Of a stretch of DNA of 64,000 nucleotides, positions 1-9,683 are shown piece by piece. Numbering within the stretch: the stretch's first letter is position 1; every line of letters begins with the position of its first letter. Below the pieces are notes generated by a model that searched no databases, was not told the DNA's origin, and was given only the letters and a program-made list of their open reading frames with translations. The DNA comes from Paraburkholderia bryophila (lineage in GTDB: Bacteria; Pseudomonadota; Gammaproteobacteria; Burkholderiales; Burkholderiaceae): assembly GCF_013409255.1 (NCBI RefSeq), contig NZ_JACCAS010000001.1, forward strand, positions 1 through 64,000, written 5' to 3'. The position numbers were made by a program, and so were the translations under genes.

Positions 1-1
1 C

Positions 2-289
2 GTCATGCCCGGCGTGCTGATCCTCGAAGCGCTCGCGCAAACCGCGGCGCTGCTGACGTTTTCGGAAGAGCCGAGCGATCCGTCGAACACGCTGTACCTG
101 TTCGTCGGTATCGACAATGCGCGCTTCAAGCGCGTGGTGGAGCCGGGCGATCAGTTGATCCTGAACTGCACGTTCGAGCGTCATATGCGCGGCATCTGGA
201 AGTTCAAGGCGCGCGCCGAAGTGGATGGTGTCGTGGCGGCGGAAGCCGACCTGATGTGCGCGGTGCGGCACACGGACAAGGACGCTTAA
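2..289 (+). CDS. fabZ: FabZ 3-hydroxyacyl-ACP dehydratase, C-terminal part
   Basis: Partial gene cut by the left edge of the window; the last 95 codons remain. The opening residues [13 protein letters not shown] are the helix characteristic of hotdog-fold FabZ, which dehydrates (3R)-hydroxyacyl-ACP in type II fatty acid synthesis in the cytoplasm. The remainder ([16 protein letters not shown] and the following strands) also fits FabZ. The catalytic His of the GHFP motif lies upstream of the window. It sits 93 bp ahead of lpxA, the usual lipid A operon arrangement in proteobacteria, where FabZ and LpxA/LpxD share the hydroxyacyl-ACP pool. Family assignment is confident; start and full length cannot be seen. 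Confidence 0.93.
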   Translation, partial: VMPGVLILEALAQTAALLTFSEEPSDPSNTLYLFVGIDNARFKRVVEPGDQLILNCTFERHMRGIWKFKARAEVDGVVAAEADLMCAVRHTDKDA

Positions 290-382
290 GTCAGCGTCCG
301 GTCAGCCCGTGGCGCGATGCCGGCGCGGCCGGCGTCGCCTGGGCCCATCCAGACAACGCAACAGAATCAGAAGCGAGGACGC

Positions 383-1171
383 ATGAGCAGGATTCATCCC
401 ACTGCGATCGTCGAACCGGGCGCACAAGTCGACGAGTCCGTCGAAATCGGACCGTATGCCGTGATCGGCGCACATGTGACGATCGGCGCACGGAGCACGG
501 TCGGCTCGCATAGCGTGATCGAAGGTCACACCACGCTCGGCGAAGACAACCGCGTCGGCCACTACGCATCGGTCGGCGGCCGTCCGCAGGACATGAAGTA
601 CAAAGACGAGCCGACCCGGCTCGTGATCGGCAACCGCAACACGATCCGCGAATTCACCACGATCCACACCGGCACGGTGCAGGACGCGGGCGTCACCACG
701 CTCGGCGACGACAACTGGATCATGGCGTACGTGCACATCGGGCACGACTGCCACGTCGGTAATAACGTCATTCTGTCGAGCAACGCGCAGATGGCCGGCC
801 ACGTGACGATCGGGGATCACGCGATCGTCGGCGGCATGTCGGGCGTGCATCAGTTCGTGCGCATCGGCGCGCACTCCATGCTGGGCGGTGCGTCGGCGCT
901 GGTGCAGGACATTCCGCCGTTCGTGATCGCCGCCGGCAACAAGGCGGAGCCGCACGGCATCAACGTCGAAGGGCTGCGCCGCCGCGGCTTCTCGCCGGAC
1001 GCGATTTCGGCGCTGCGCTCGGCCTATCGCCTGCTGTACAAGAACGGCCTGTCGCTTGAAGAAGCGAAGGTGCAGTTGCGTGAACTGGCATCCGCGGGTG
1101 GCGATGGCGACGAACCGGTGCAGACGCTGCTCGCGTTCATCGAAATGTCGCAACGCGGCATCATCCGCTAA
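383..1171 (+). CDS. lpxA: UDP-N-acetylglucosamine O-acyltransferase LpxA
   Basis: 262 residues, the same length as E. coli LpxA. It catalyses the first step of lipid A synthesis, transfer of a hydroxyacyl chain from ACP to the 3-OH of UDP-GlcNAc, as a cytoplasmic trimer. The N-terminal two thirds is a left-handed beta-helix of hexapeptide repeats ([17 protein letters not shown] and later turns). The segment [10 protein letters not shown] near residue 121 holds the catalytic histidine equivalent to E. coli His125. The C-terminal helices start around residue 195. The start is the ATG behind a GAGGAC Shine-Dalgarno-like stretch, giving the family N-terminus [14 protein letters not shown]; an upstream in-frame ATG would add an unrelated tail. 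lpxB follows after 3 bp. Confidence 0.97.
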   Translation: MSRIHPTAIVEPGAQVDESVEIGPYAVIGAHVTIGARSTVGSHSVIEGHTTLGEDNRVGHYASVGGRPQDMKYKDEPTRLVIGNRNTIREFTTIHTGTVQDAGVTTLGDDNWIMAYVHIGHDCHVGNNVILSSNAQMAGHVTIGDHAIVGGMSGVHQFVRIGAHSMLGGASALVQDIPPFVIAAGNKAEPHGINVEGLRRRGFSPDAISALRSAYRLLYKNGLSLEEAKVQLRELASAGGDGDEPVQTLLAFIEMSQRGIIR

Positions 1172-1174
1172 CCG

Positions 1175-2344
1175 ATGGCATTGCAACCCAATCCGCTGCG
1201 CGTCGCGATGGTGGCCGGCGAACCGTCCGGCGACCTGCTCGCGGCGTCGCTGCTCGACGGTCTCGCGAGCCGTCTGCCCACCGGCACCCAGTACTACGGA
1301 ATCGGCGGCCCGCGCATGATCGCCACGGGCTTCGACGCCCACTGGCCGATGGATAAGCTGACGGTGCGCGGCTATGTCGAAGCACTGCGGCATATTCCCA
1401 GCATTCTTGCCGTCCGTAACGAACTGAAGCGCCAATTGCTGGCGGAACCGCCGTCGGTGTTCGTCGGCGTGGACGCGCCCGATTTCAACTTCGGGCTCGA
1501 GCATGCGTTGCGCGACGCGGGCATTCCGACTGTTCACTTCGTGTGTCCGTCCATCTGGGCGTGGCGCGGCGGGCGCATCAAGAAGATCGCCAAAGCGGTC
1601 GACCACATGATGTGCGTGTTCCCGTTCGAAACCGCGCTGCTGGAGAAAGCCGGCGTCGCGGCGTCGTACGTAGGGCATCCGCTGGCCGACGAGATCCCGC
1701 TGATACCCGACACGCTCGGCGCACGCCGCGCGCTCGGTCTCGCGGAAGACGGTCCGATCATCGCGGTGCTGCCGGGCAGCCGGCGCTCGGAGATCGATCT
1801 GATCGGCCCGACGTTCTTCGCGGCGATGGAAATGATGCAGCATCAGGAGCCCAGCGTGCGCTTCGTGATGCCGGCGGCCACGCCGACCTTGCGTGAGATG
1901 CTGCGGCCGCTGGTCGACTCGCATCCGGGTCTCGCGCTGACGATTACCGACGGTCAGTCGCAACTCGCCATGACCGCAGCCGACGCCATCCTCGTGAAGA
2001 GCGGCACCGTGACGCTGGAAGCCGCGCTGCTGAAAAAGCCGATGGTGATCTCGTACAAGGTGCCCTGGCTGACCGGCCAGATCATGCGCCGCCAAGGCTA
2101 TCTGCCATACGTGGGTCTGCCGAACATTCTGGCGGGGCGTTTCGTCGTGCCGGAAATTCTGCAGCATTTCGCCACGCCGCAAGCGCTGGCCGAGGCCACG
2201 CTGAAACAGTTGCGCGACGAAGGCAACCGGCGCACGCTGACGGAAATCTTCACGGAGATGCATCACGTGCTGAAGCAGAACACGGCGCAGCGTGCGGCGG
2301 AAGTCGTGGCGAACGTCGTCGAAAAGCATAAGGCGCGGCCGTGA
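1175..2344 (+). CDS. lpxB: Lipid-A-disaccharide synthase LpxB
   Basis: 389 residues (E. coli 382). This GT19 enzyme condenses UDP-2,3-diacylglucosamine with lipid X to form the lipid A disaccharide at the inner membrane. Family landmarks are [15 protein letters not shown] near the N-terminus, the GIGGPRM segment, [44 protein letters not shown] and the donor-site stretch [21 protein letters not shown]. It starts 3 bp after the lpxA stop. Its stop overlaps the GTG start of rnhB (GTGA), so lpxA-lpxB-rnhB are probably cotranscribed and translationally coupled. Nothing looks unusual. Confidence 0.97.
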   Translation: MALQPNPLRVAMVAGEPSGDLLAASLLDGLASRLPTGTQYYGIGGPRMIATGFDAHWPMDKLTVRGYVEALRHIPSILAVRNELKRQLLAEPPSVFVGVDAPDFNFGLEHALRDAGIPTVHFVCPSIWAWRGGRIKKIAKAVDHMMCVFPFETALLEKAGVAASYVGHPLADEIPLIPDTLGARRALGLAEDGPIIAVLPGSRRSEIDLIGPTFFAAMEMMQHQEPSVRFVMPAATPTLREMLRPLVDSHPGLALTITDGQSQLAMTAADAILVKSGTVTLEAALLKKPMVISYKVPWLTGQIMRRQGYLPYVGLPNILAGRFVVPEILQHFATPQALAEATLKQLRDEGNRRTLTEIFTEMHHVLKQNTAQRAAEVVANVVEKHKARP

Positions 2345-3096
2345 CCGGTGCGCGCGCACCTCGTCGCAAAACCGTGGCGGGCGCCGCGACGGAGCAGGTC
2401 GGCCTGAACTTCGAGACGCCGGACGACATCGTCTGCGGCGTCGACGAAGCCGGGCGGGGTCCGCTGGCCGGTCCGGTGGTCGCGGCGGCGGTGATCTTCG
2501 ACCCGTCGAAGCCGATGATTCGCGGCCTCGACGATTCGAAGGTGCTCAGCGCGAAAAAGCGCGACGAACTGTACGACAAGATTGTCGATCGGGCGCTGGC
2601 CTACTGCATCGCGTCGGCGAGCGTCGAGGAAATCGATTCGCTGAATATCCTGCACGCCACCATGCTGGCGATGAAACGCGCGGTGGAAGGTCTCGCGGTC
2701 GTGCCGACGCTGGTCAAAATCGACGGTAATCGCTGCCCGACGCTGAGCGTGCGCAGCGAGGCGGTGATCGGCGGCGACGCGCTCGTCAAAAGCATTTCGG
2801 CGGCGTCGATTCTGGCTAAAGTCACGCGCGACCGGATGCTGCTCGAATTGCATCAGCGCTTTCCGGTGTACGGTTTCAATGCCCATGCCGGCTACGGCAC
2901 GCCGCAACATCTCGCGGCACTGCGTGAACATGGGCCGTGCGAGCATCATCGGCGCTCGTTCGCGCCGGTGCGTGAAGCGCATCTGCGCTTCGGCACGACC
3001 ACGCGTCTGCCGGCGGGTGAAATCGTCGTCATGCCCGTCACGCTGACCGACGCCATGCTCGACGACGACGCCTTTGGCGAACGCAGCGGCGTCTGA
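2341..3096 (+). CDS. rnhB: Ribonuclease HII
   Basis: 251 residues. The N-terminal extension of about 32 residues is longer than in E. coli RNase HII (198 aa). The enzyme removes the RNA strand of RNA/DNA hybrids and single ribonucleotides in DNA. Motif [16 protein letters not shown] at about residues 32-47 carries the first acidic metal ligands, [12 protein letters not shown] follows, and [16 protein letters not shown] plus [11 protein letters not shown] complete the active site. GTG is the only plausible start before the core and overlaps the lpxB stop by 4 bp. The extension and the C-terminal tail after residue 225 look disordered; such tails are common in Burkholderia proteins (inference). 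Confidence 0.95.
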   Translation: MTGARAPRRKTVAGAATEQVGLNFETPDDIVCGVDEAGRGPLAGPVVAAAVIFDPSKPMIRGLDDSKVLSAKKRDELYDKIVDRALAYCIASASVEEIDSLNILHATMLAMKRAVEGLAVVPTLVKIDGNRCPTLSVRSEAVIGGDALVKSISAASILAKVTRDRMLLELHQRFPVYGFNAHAGYGTPQHLAALREHGPCEHHRRSFAPVREAHLRFGTTTRLPAGEIVVMPVTLTDAMLDDDAFGERSGV

Positions 3097-3173
3097 TTTT
3101 TCAGTGAGCGCCGCGCGCGCGGCACAACAGCGCGTCGTTCATTCTTTCCCCATTCTCACTGTCTTCGCTGCCT

Positions 3174-3959
3174 GTGAAAGCCATCACCTCGCGGGACAAT
3201 CCGCTCTATAAACGTCTCAAGGCATTGGCCGGCTCGACGCATCAACAGCGTCGCGGCGGCCAGGCGTTGCTCGAAGGGTTTCATCTTGCGAGCGCGTTTC
3301 TCGACGTCGCCGGGCAGCCGGAAATGTGCATCGTCACGGATGGCGCGCTGACTCACGACGAAGCGCGCGCGATCGTCGCGCGTGTCGAAGATCATCGCGT
3401 CGTGACGCTGCCGGATGCGTTGTTCGGGCAATTGTCGAACGTCGTGCATGGGGTGGGGATTCTGCTGCTGGTCGACAAGCTCGATCCGCCGCTCCCCGAC
3501 ACGATCGCGCAGACCTGTCTGGTGCTCGACGGCGTACAGGACGCAGGCAATGTCGGCTCGATTCTACGCAGCGCGGCGGCGGCCGGCATTCAGCAGGTGT
3601 TCTGCGCGCCGGGTACCGCGTACGCGTGGTCGTCGAAAGTCTTGCGCTCGGGCATGGGCGCGCACTTCCTGTTGCAGATTCACGAGGACGTCGAAGCGCA
3701 GTCGTTGATCGAACGCCTCGCGGTGCCGATCGTGATTACGGACTCGCACGGCGCTGAAGCGATCTACGACTGCGATCTGAGTGGACCGCTCGCGTGGGTG
3801 TTCGGCAACGAAGGGGCGGGCGTGTCGCAAATCTGGCGCGACGCGGTGTCGTTGCGGGTGACGATTCCCCAGCCGGGCGGCATGGAGTCGCTCAATGTGG
3901 CGGCTGCGGCGGCGGTTTGCGTGTTCGAGCAATGCCGCCAGCAGCGCGGTCGCGCGTAG
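3174..3959 (+). CDS. TrmH/SpoU-family RNA methyltransferase
   Basis: 261 residues, GTG start. The N-terminal part (about 1-95; ITSRDNPLYKRLKALA, GGQALLEGFHL) matches the SpoU substrate-binding domain. The C-terminal SPOUT knot domain shows the three family motifs: DAGNVGSILRSAAAAGI, VFGNEGAGVS and IPQPGGMESLNVAAAAAV. These enzymes 2'-O-methylate ribose in rRNA or tRNA with S-adenosylmethionine. It follows rnhB by 77 bp and is probably read with it. The exact target cannot be read from sequence; an RlmB-like or TsnR-like 23S rRNA role is a guess. The gene ends just before a terminator that serves the opposite strand. Confidence 0.9.
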   Translation: MKAITSRDNPLYKRLKALAGSTHQQRRGGQALLEGFHLASAFLDVAGQPEMCIVTDGALTHDEARAIVARVEDHRVVTLPDALFGQLSNVVHGVGILLLVDKLDPPLPDTIAQTCLVLDGVQDAGNVGSILRSAAAAGIQQVFCAPGTAYAWSSKVLRSGMGAHFLLQIHEDVEAQSLIERLAVPIVITDSHGAEAIYDCDLSGPLAWVFGNEGAGVSQIWRDAVSLRVTIPQPGGMESLNVAAAAAVCVFEQCRQQRGRA

Positions 3960-3963
3960 CCGT

Positions 3964-3990
3964 AAAAAAGGGCGCCGTGTCAGGCGCCCC
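3964..3990 (-). terminator. Rho-independent terminator of ppsR
   Basis: Stem GGGCGCC (3970-3976) pairs with GGCGCCC (3983-3989) around a 6-nt loop. On the minus strand the stem is followed by a run of six T, the normal intrinsic terminator layout, 24 bp beyond the ppsR stop. On the plus strand there is no T run, so the upstream methyltransferase gene is served poorly or not at all. Confidence 0.8.
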
Positions 3991-4013
3991 GTCGACCCGC
4001 TTCACTTACCCAC

Positions 4014-4829
4014 TCAATAAGCCTGTCGATCCAGCTTGATCTCCTGCAGGATCGTCGTCGCGATCTCTTCGATCGACTTGTGCGTCGACGACAGCCACTT
4101 GACGCCCTCGCGTCGCATCATCGCTTCGGCTTCGTTGATCTCATAACGGCAGTTTTCCGACGCGGCGTATTTGCTGCCCGGCCGGCGCTCGTTGCGGATT
4201 TCGGACAACCGCTGCGGATCGATCGACAACCCAAACATCTTCTGACGATGCGCGAGCAAGGGCGTAGGCAGCTTGCCGCGCTCGAAGTCTTCCGGAATCA
4301 GCGGATAGTTCGCCGCCTTCACGCCGTATTGCATGGCCAGATAAAGGCTCGTCGGCGTTTTCCCACTGCGCGACACGCCGACCAGAATCACGTCGGCGTC
4401 GGCCAGATTGCGGTTCGATTGACCGTCGTCATGCGCGAGCGAAAAGTTGATCGCCTCGATCCGGTTCTTGTATTCCTCGGTGTCCGCGTTCTGGTGGCCA
4501 CGGCCCATGGCGTGGCTCGACTTCAGTTCCAGTTCCTGTTCGAGCGGCTCGACAAAGGTCTGAAACATGTCCAGCACCAACGCGTGCGAGCCTTTGACGA
4601 TCTGGTTCGACGCGCTGTCCACCAGCGTGGTGAACACGATCGGCCGGCGGCCGTCTTGCGCGATCGCCTCGTTGATCTTTTCGAGGGTGGCGTAGGCCTT
4701 TTCCGTCGAGTCGACGAAGGGCACGCGAACCAGACGGAATTTCTGGTCGAACTGGGAGAGGATCGAATGCGCGAAGGTTTCGGCAGTGATCCCGGTACCG
4801 TCGGAGACGATGAATACGGTGGGCGGCAT
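4014..4829 (-). CDS. ppsR: PEP synthase regulatory kinase/phosphorylase PpsR
   Basis: 271 residues, the normal length of the DUF299/PSRP family. PpsR inactivates PEP synthase by ADP-dependent phosphorylation of a threonine next to the catalytic histidine, and reactivates it by phosphorolysis. The N-terminus [20 protein letters not shown] is typical. The P-loop [17 protein letters not shown] lies around residue 150, and the C-terminal IETTARK-like region follows. An in-frame extension upstream lacks family similarity and is rejected. The gene is divergent from ppsA, its substrate enzyme, which supports the assignment. A clear terminator follows the gene. Confidence 0.96.
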   Translation of the reverse strand: MPPTVFIVSDGTGITAETFAHSILSQFDQKFRLVRVPFVDSTEKAYATLEKINEAIAQDGRRPIVFTTLVDSASNQIVKGSHALVLDMFQTFVEPLEQELELKSSHAMGRGHQNADTEEYKNRIEAINFSLAHDDGQSNRNLADADVILVGVSRSGKTPTSLYLAMQYGVKAANYPLIPEDFERGKLPTPLLAHRQKMFGLSIDPQRLSEIRNERRPGSKYAASENCRYEINEAEAMMRREGVKWLSSTHKSIEEIATTILQEIKLDRQAY

Positions 4830-5034
4830 CAGTGGGGCTGGGAACGTGAGCGGAAAATAGCGCTCGAATAAAACATCGCCGCGCAGACCTCGCTGCCCGG
4901 TGGCTAACCGGAGGGTGCAGCGGATCGGCACGACGCGCCGTGGGCACCACAATTGCGTCCGGATGACGGTGGGGCCTCGCAAAAGCCCGCTGGCCGGTCC
5001 GGGGCGCGTTTCGAGGCGCAATTCTCGTCCGACA

Positions 5035-5064
5035 GTCACATTTTGAGAGTCGGCACGGTAGAAT
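5035..5064 (+). promoter_or_regulatory. Candidate ppsA promoter
   Basis: A -10-like TAGAAT lies at 5059-5064. An 18-bp spacer separates it from a weak -35-like GTCACA at 5035-5040. It sits in the 567-bp ppsR-ppsA divergent region and would give a leader of about 325 nt. A perfect small dyad (TACCGT-GA-ACGGTA, 5112-5125) lies just downstream and could be an operator. Prediction rests on base matching only. Confidence 0.35.
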
Positions 5065-5313
5065 AGCGGCAACCTGTTGGATAAGCAATTGCAGGCGATT
5101 GGCGTCTAACTTACCGTGAACGGTAGTTCAACGCGTCGCTTTCGGCCGGTAACGTGCGGCGAATGTGGTGGATTGATCGGTAAATTCGTCCATTCGCGTT
5201 CTTCGTCGCGCATCCGGCCATTTGCACATTTGCGGCATCTCCGAGGCGCTTTTTGCCGCCCGTGGCCGCTTACCGTGCTGTGTCGCGATTGCTTCTCCAA
5301 CAGGTTGTGCAAG

Positions 5314-5347
5314 ACGCGAGGTCACGCTCCCAATGGGCGTCTCGCGT
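5314..5347 (+). other. Structured leader element ahead of ppsA
   Basis: An outer stem ACGCGAG (5314-5320) pairs with CTCGCGT (5341-5347). An inner stem is formed by ACGCT and GGCGT around a short loop. The element ends 49 bp before the ppsA start, so it would lie in the 5' untranslated RNA. It may be a processing or regulatory hairpin, but no known riboswitch class was recognised. The rest of the 4830-5396 interval holds no convincing gene. Confidence 0.35.
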
Positions 5348-5396
5348 TCGAGCCCACTTGCACAGCCGTGAATTTCTTTCACACTTAGGGGCTTGT

Positions 5397-7802
5397 ATGA
5401 CTAACGCAGTTACCGTCGCAAAGGATAAGGCGTATGTAGTTCCGTTCGAGCAGTTGCGGATGACCGACGTGGAGATTGTCGGTGGCAAGAATGCGTCGCT
5501 GGGCGAGATGATCAGTCAACTCGCTGAAGCCGGCGTGCGCGTGCCCACCGGTTTCGCTACGACGGCGCTGGCATTCCGTGACTTCCTGAATCACAACACG
5601 CTGACCGAACGCATCGCCAAACGTCTCGAGACGCTCGACGTCGACGACGTGAAGGCGCTTGCCGAAGCAGGCAAGGAGATCCGTCAATGGATCGTCGACG
5701 CGCCGATGCAGCCGCAGCTCGAAGCGGATATCCGCGCAGGTTTCGACATCCTGCAAAACAGCTCGCCTGAAGAGCTGTCGTTTGCCGTGCGTTCGTCGGC
5801 AACGGCGGAAGACTTGCCGGACGCATCGTTCGCGGGTCAGCAGGAAAGCTACCTGAACGTGATCGGCGTCGAAGACGTGCTCGATCGCATGAAGCACGTG
5901 TTCGCATCGTTGTACAACGACCGCGCTATCTCCTATCGCGTCCACAAGGGCTTCACGCATGCTGAAGTCGCGTTGTCGGCGGGCGTGCAGCGCATGGTGC
6001 GCTCGGACGTCGGCGCGGCCGGCGTGATGTTCACGCTGGACACCGAATCGGGCTTTAAAGACGCCGTGTTCATCACGTCGAGCTACGGCCTGGGCGAAAC
6101 GGTGGTGCAGGGCGCCGTGAATCCGGACGAGTTCTACGTCTTCAAGACCACGCTCGCGCAAGGCAAGTACCCGATCATCCGTCGCTCGATCGGCTCGAAG
6201 CTGATCAAGATGGAATTCACGAAGGCCGGCGAAGAAGGCCGCGTGAAGACCGTCGACGTGACGCACGAGCAGCGCAACCGTTTCTCGATCACCGACGAAG
6301 ACGTGATCGAACTCGCGAAATACGCGGTCATCATCGAAAAGCACTACGAGCGTCCGATGGACATCGAGTGGGGCAAAGATGGCCGCGACGGCAAGATCTT
6401 CATTCTGCAGGCGCGTCCGGAAACGGTGAAGAGCCAGGCCGCGGGCAAGGCCGAGCAGCGCTTCAAGCTGAAGGGTCAGTCGAACGTGCTGGCCACGGGC
6501 CGCGCGATCGGCCAGAAGATCGGCGCAGGTCCGGTGCGCGTGATTCACGATCCGTCGGAAATGGACCGTGTGCAGCCGGGCGACGTGCTGGTCGCCGACA
6601 TGACCGACCCGAACTGGGAACCGGTCATGAAGCGCGCGGCGGCGATCGTCACGAATCGTGGCGGCCGTACCTGCCACGCGGCGATTATCGCGCGTGAGCT
6701 GGGCGTGCCGGCGGTGGTCGGCTGCGGCGACGCGACCGACGTGCTGAAGGAAGGCGCGCTGGTCACGGTCTCGTGTGCGGAAGGCGACGAAGGCAAGATC
6801 TACGACGGTCTGCTCGAAACGGAAATTACCGAAGTGGAGCGCGGCGAACTGCCGGCGATTCCGGTGAAGATCATGATGAACGTCGGCAATCCGCAACTGG
6901 CTTTCGACTTCTCGCAACTGCCGAACGCCGGCGTGGGTCTGGCGCGGCTCGAGTTCATCATCAACAACAACATCGGCGTGCACCCGAAGGCGATTCTCGA
7001 GTACCCGAACATCGACCAGGACCTGAAGAAGGCGGTGGAAAGCGTCGCGCGCGGCCATGCATCGCCGCGTGCGTTCTACGTCGACAAGCTGACCGAAGGG
7101 ATCGCGACGATTGCCGCCGCGTTCTATCCGAAGCCCGTGATCGTGCGTCTGTCGGACTTCAAGTCGAACGAGTACAAGAAGCTGATCGGCGGTTCGCGTT
7201 ACGAGCCGGACGAAGAAAACCCGATGCTGGGTTTCCGTGGCGCGTCGCGCTACATCGCCGACGACTTCGCCGAAGCGTTCCAGATGGAATGTGTCGCGCT
7301 GAAGAAGGTGCGTGAAGAGATGGGCCTCGACAATGTCGAGATCATGGTGCCGTTCGTGCGCACGCTGAAGCAGGCGGAGCGCGTGATTGGGCTGCTCGGC
7401 AAGTTCGGCCTGAAGCGTGGCGAGAAGGGCCTGCGCCTGATCATGATGTGCGAAGTGCCGTCGAACGCGATTCTCGCCGAAGAATTCCTGCAATTCTTCG
7501 ACGGTTTCTCGATCGGTTCGAACGACCTGACGCAGCTCACGCTGGGCCTCGACCGTGACTCGGGCATGGAATTGCTGGCCGTCGATTTCGACGAACGCGA
7601 TCCGGCCGTCAAGTTCCTGCTCAAGCGTGCGATCGAAACCTGCCTGCGCCTGAACAAGTACGTCGGCATTTGCGGTCAGGGTCCTTCGGATCACCCGGAC
7701 TTCGCACAATGGCTGACGGACGAAGGCATCGCGTCGATCTCGCTGAACCCCGACTCGATCATCGAGACGTGGAAGCAACTGGCGGTGTCGGCGAAGCAGT
7801 AA
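5397..7802 (+). CDS. ppsA: Phosphoenolpyruvate synthase
   Basis: 801 residues (E. coli 792). It converts pyruvate, ATP and water to PEP, AMP and phosphate for gluconeogenesis. The N-terminal ATP-grasp domain (about 20-350) includes [20 protein letters not shown]. The swivelling phosphohistidine domain has [21 protein letters not shown] with the catalytic His near residue 425. The C-terminal PEP/pyruvate TIM barrel includes [35 protein letters not shown] and the catalytic Cys in [11 protein letters not shown]. The start is the ATG giving [20 protein letters not shown]; a longer in-frame extension overlaps the leader hairpin and lacks family similarity. PpsR is encoded divergently. Confidence 0.97.
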   Translation: MTNAVTVAKDKAYVVPFEQLRMTDVEIVGGKNASLGEMISQLAEAGVRVPTGFATTALAFRDFLNHNTLTERIAKRLETLDVDDVKALAEAGKEIRQWIVDAPMQPQLEADIRAGFDILQNSSPEELSFAVRSSATAEDLPDASFAGQQESYLNVIGVEDVLDRMKHVFASLYNDRAISYRVHKGFTHAEVALSAGVQRMVRSDVGAAGVMFTLDTESGFKDAVFITSSYGLGETVVQGAVNPDEFYVFKTTLAQGKYPIIRRSIGSKLIKMEFTKAGEEGRVKTVDVTHEQRNRFSITDEDVIELAKYAVIIEKHYERPMDIEWGKDGRDGKIFILQARPETVKSQAAGKAEQRFKLKGQSNVLATGRAIGQKIGAGPVRVIHDPSEMDRVQPGDVLVADMTDPNWEPVMKRAAAIVTNRGGRTCHAAIIARELGVPAVVGCGDATDVLKEGALVTVSCAEGDEGKIYDGLLETEITEVERGELPAIPVKIMMNVGNPQLAFDFSQLPNAGVGLARLEFIINNNIGVHPKAILEYPNIDQDLKKAVESVARGHASPRAFYVDKLTEGIATIAAAFYPKPVIVRLSDFKSNEYKKLIGGSRYEPDEENPMLGFRGASRYIADDFAEAFQMECVALKKVREEMGLDNVEIMVPFVRTLKQAERVIGLLGKFGLKRGEKGLRLIMMCEVPSNAILAEEFLQFFDGFSIGSNDLTQLTLGLDRDSGMELLAVDFDERDPAVKFLLKRAIETCLRLNKYVGICGQGPSDHPDFAQWLTDEGIASISLNPDSIIETWKQLAVSAKQ

Positions 7803-7811
7803 AACGCCTGA

Positions 7812-7840
7812 TGCATGCCGCTTCCTAAGCGGCATGCATA
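7812..7840 (+). terminator. Hairpin after ppsA
   Basis: A perfect 11-bp inverted repeat (ATGCATGCCGC at 7812-7822, GCGGCATGCAT at 7830-7840) with a 7-nt loop starts 10 bp after the ppsA stop. There is no T tract, so it may act as an mRNA 3'-end stabiliser or a weak terminator. Confidence 0.55.
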
Positions 7841-7938
7841 GCGTGCGGCGGGGTGCGTCAAAATGCGCGTAAAAAGCGCATCAAAAGCTTGTCAAAGAGT
7901 ATCGCAGCTTCCGTTCGATGCACCAGCTTCGTGCTATA

Positions 7939-7970
7939 AACACCCCGGTAGATCCGGGGTGTTTTGCTTT
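7939..7970 (+). terminator. Intrinsic terminator or attenuator just ahead of nfeD
   Basis: AACACCCCGG (7939-7948) pairs with CCGGGGTGTT (7954-7963) around a 5-nt loop and is followed by a T-rich stretch, the classic intrinsic terminator shape. It ends only 13 bp before the nfeD start and directly abuts its Shine-Dalgarno sequence. It may end ppsA transcripts, or attenuate transcripts entering nfeD from a promoter upstream of the hairpin. Confidence 0.65.
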
Positions 7971-7982
7971 GTGGAGGTCGAT

Positions 7983-8426
7983 GTGGCGCCAGGTGGATTG
8001 TTCTGGTGGATCGGGGCGGGTGTGCTGGTCGTGCTGGAGTTGATCAGCGGTACGTTCTATCTGTTGATGATCGCGTTGGGTTTCGCCGCGGCGGCCCTTG
8101 CGCACATTGCGGGTGCGCCCGCCGATCTGCAGTTCGCGGTGGCGGCGGCCGTGGCGCTGGCCGCGGTGCTGTTGCTGCGCCGCTCGCGCTTTGGCCGCAG
8201 AACGCGCAAAGACGCTTCGCACAATCCGGACGTCAATCTCGACATCGGCCAGACCTTGACCGTCGACGCCTGGCAGGCGCGCCGCGCGCGCGCTAATTAT
8301 CGCGGCGCCGCGTGGGACATCGAACTCGCGCCGGGCGAACCGGAAGACGCCCATCTTTATGAAATCACCGCGCTGAATGGCAGTTGTCTTGTCGTCATCG
8401 CCAGCAGGCGGGCGGCGGGCGCCTGA
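7983..8426 (+). CDS. NfeD-family membrane protein
   Basis: 147 residues. GTG start chosen because GGAGG lies 6-7 nt upstream; an earlier in-frame ATG would read through the terminator hairpin. Two or three membrane helices occupy about residues 5-70 (FWWIGAGVLVVLELISGTFY and the following Ala/Leu-rich stretch). The C-terminal soluble part (TVDAWQARRARANYRGAAWDIEL) is the OB-fold NfeD domain. Short NfeD proteins are usually encoded next to a stomatin-like SPFH protein and thought to form a membrane quality-control complex with it; the next gene is exactly that. The family is certain, the physiological role is not. Confidence 0.88.
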   Translation: MAPGGLFWWIGAGVLVVLELISGTFYLLMIALGFAAAALAHIAGAPADLQFAVAAAVALAAVLLLRRSRFGRRTRKDASHNPDVNLDIGQTLTVDAWQARRARANYRGAAWDIELAPGEPEDAHLYEITALNGSCLVVIASRRAAGA

Positions 8427-8504
8427 GCGCACGCTGCGTTCGGGACACCGTCGCCGAGTTTTTCAGCTTCACGCAACCCATCGAGTACGGACCGGAGAAC
8501 AACA

Positions 8505-9440
8505 ATGGATGTATCGACCATCGTCGGGATAGTAGTGCTGATCATCGTGATCATGACGGCGGCGCAGACCCTCAAGATCGTGCCGCAGCAACATGCGTGG
8601 GTGCTCGAGCGGCTCGGGCGCTATCACCGTACGCTTACGCCGGGTTTGAGCTTCGCGGTGCCGTTCGTCGACCGGATTGCGTACAAGCACATCCTCAAGG
8701 AAATTCCGCTCGAAGTGCCGAGCCAGGTCTGTATTACACGCGACAACACGCAGTTGCAGGTGGACGGTGTGCTGTACTTTCAGGTCACCGATCCGATGAA
8801 GGCGTCGTACGGATCGAGCAACTTCGTGTTCGCGATCACGCAGTTGTCGCAGACCACGCTGCGCTCGGTGATCGGCAAGCTGGAACTCGACAAGACCTTC
8901 GAGGAGCGGAACTTCATCAACCACAGCATCGTGTCGTCGCTCGACGAAGCGGCGTCGAACTGGGGCGTGAAGGTGCTGCGCTACGAGATCAAGGATCTGA
9001 CGCCGCCCAAGGAGATTCTCCACGCCATGCAGGCGCAGATCACCGCCGAGCGCGAAAAACGCGCGCTGATCGCGGCGTCGGAAGGGCGCAAGCAGGAGCA
9101 GATCAATATCGCGTCCGGTAGCCGCGAAGCGTCGATCCAGAAGTCCGAAGGCGAGCGGCAGGCGGCGATCAATCAGGCGCAAGGTCAGGCGGCGGCGATT
9201 CTGGCTGTCGCCGAGGCCAACTCGCAGGCAATCCAGAAGATTGCGGCGGCTATTCAGTCGAACGGTGGGATGGAAGCGGTGAACCTCAAGGTGGCCGAAC
9301 AATACGTGACCGCGTTCGGCAATCTGGCGAAGCAGGGCACCACGCTGATCGTGCCGGGCAATCTGGCAGATATGAGCTCGATGATCGCGTCGGCGCTGAC
9401 GATCGTGAACAAGGGGAAGGGCGCGCCCGAGGTGCGCTAA
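8505..9440 (+). CDS. SPFH/stomatin-like membrane protein (QmcA-like)
   Basis: 311 residues. One N-terminal membrane anchor (TIVGIVVLIIVIMTAAQTLK) is followed by the SPFH/PHB domain: VPQQHAWVLERLGRYHRTL, PFVDRIAYKHILKEIPLEVP, then ITRDNTQLQVDGVLYFQVTD. The tail is an Ala/Glu/Gln-rich coiled coil (ITAEREKRALIAASEGRKQE and following) typical of oligomerising stomatins. Such proteins form large assemblies in the inner membrane with an NfeD partner, and in E. coli QmcA associates with protease complexes. It follows nfeD by 78 bp in the same direction, probably one operon. The gene ends in a region closed by a strong bidirectional terminator. Confidence 0.93.
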   Translation: MDVSTIVGIVVLIIVIMTAAQTLKIVPQQHAWVLERLGRYHRTLTPGLSFAVPFVDRIAYKHILKEIPLEVPSQVCITRDNTQLQVDGVLYFQVTDPMKASYGSSNFVFAITQLSQTTLRSVIGKLELDKTFEERNFINHSIVSSLDEAASNWGVKVLRYEIKDLTPPKEILHAMQAQITAEREKRALIAASEGRKQEQINIASGSREASIQKSEGERQAAINQAQGQAAAILAVAEANSQAIQKIAAAIQSNGGMEAVNLKVAEQYVTAFGNLAKQGTTLIVPGNLADMSSMIASALTIVNKGKGAPEVR

Positions 9441-9570
9441 GCACGTGTGCTGTGCCCGTGAGGGCGGCTTGCCGCTTCGTGCTTGCGGTGGCTGCGTGAG
9501 CCGCCTGCGGCGCTGTTCGCGCCGCATTGCACTGCCGTCCTTGTGCCGTATTCCGCAGCGGCAACAACCC

Positions 9571-9605
9571 AAAAAAATGGCCCGCTCAAAAAGCGGGCCA
9601 TTTTT
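9571..9605. terminator. Bidirectional terminator between the stomatin gene and smpB
   Basis: ATGGCCCGCT and AGCGGGCCAT form a stem around a 5-nt A-rich loop. It is flanked by an A run on the left and a T run on the right, so it terminates in both directions. It lies between convergent genes ending at 9440 and 9684. Confidence 0.9.
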
Positions 9606-9683
9606 CATTGAACCTGTCACAGCGCCAACCGAGGCCACACAAAGCGCGGCAAAACCGCGCAGGCTTTCGCGCCAAAAACCCGC

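Noticed and set aside
302..2359. Long open frame on the minus strand across lpxA and lpxB
   Set aside because: Arg/His/Asp-rich antisense shadow of GC-rich genes; lpxA and lpxB are certain on the plus strand.
5116..5388. Small Cys-containing frame (CGECGG, CRDC) in the ppsA leader
   Set aside because: GTG start in a dyad, no ribosome site, overlaps the leader hairpin; likely chance.
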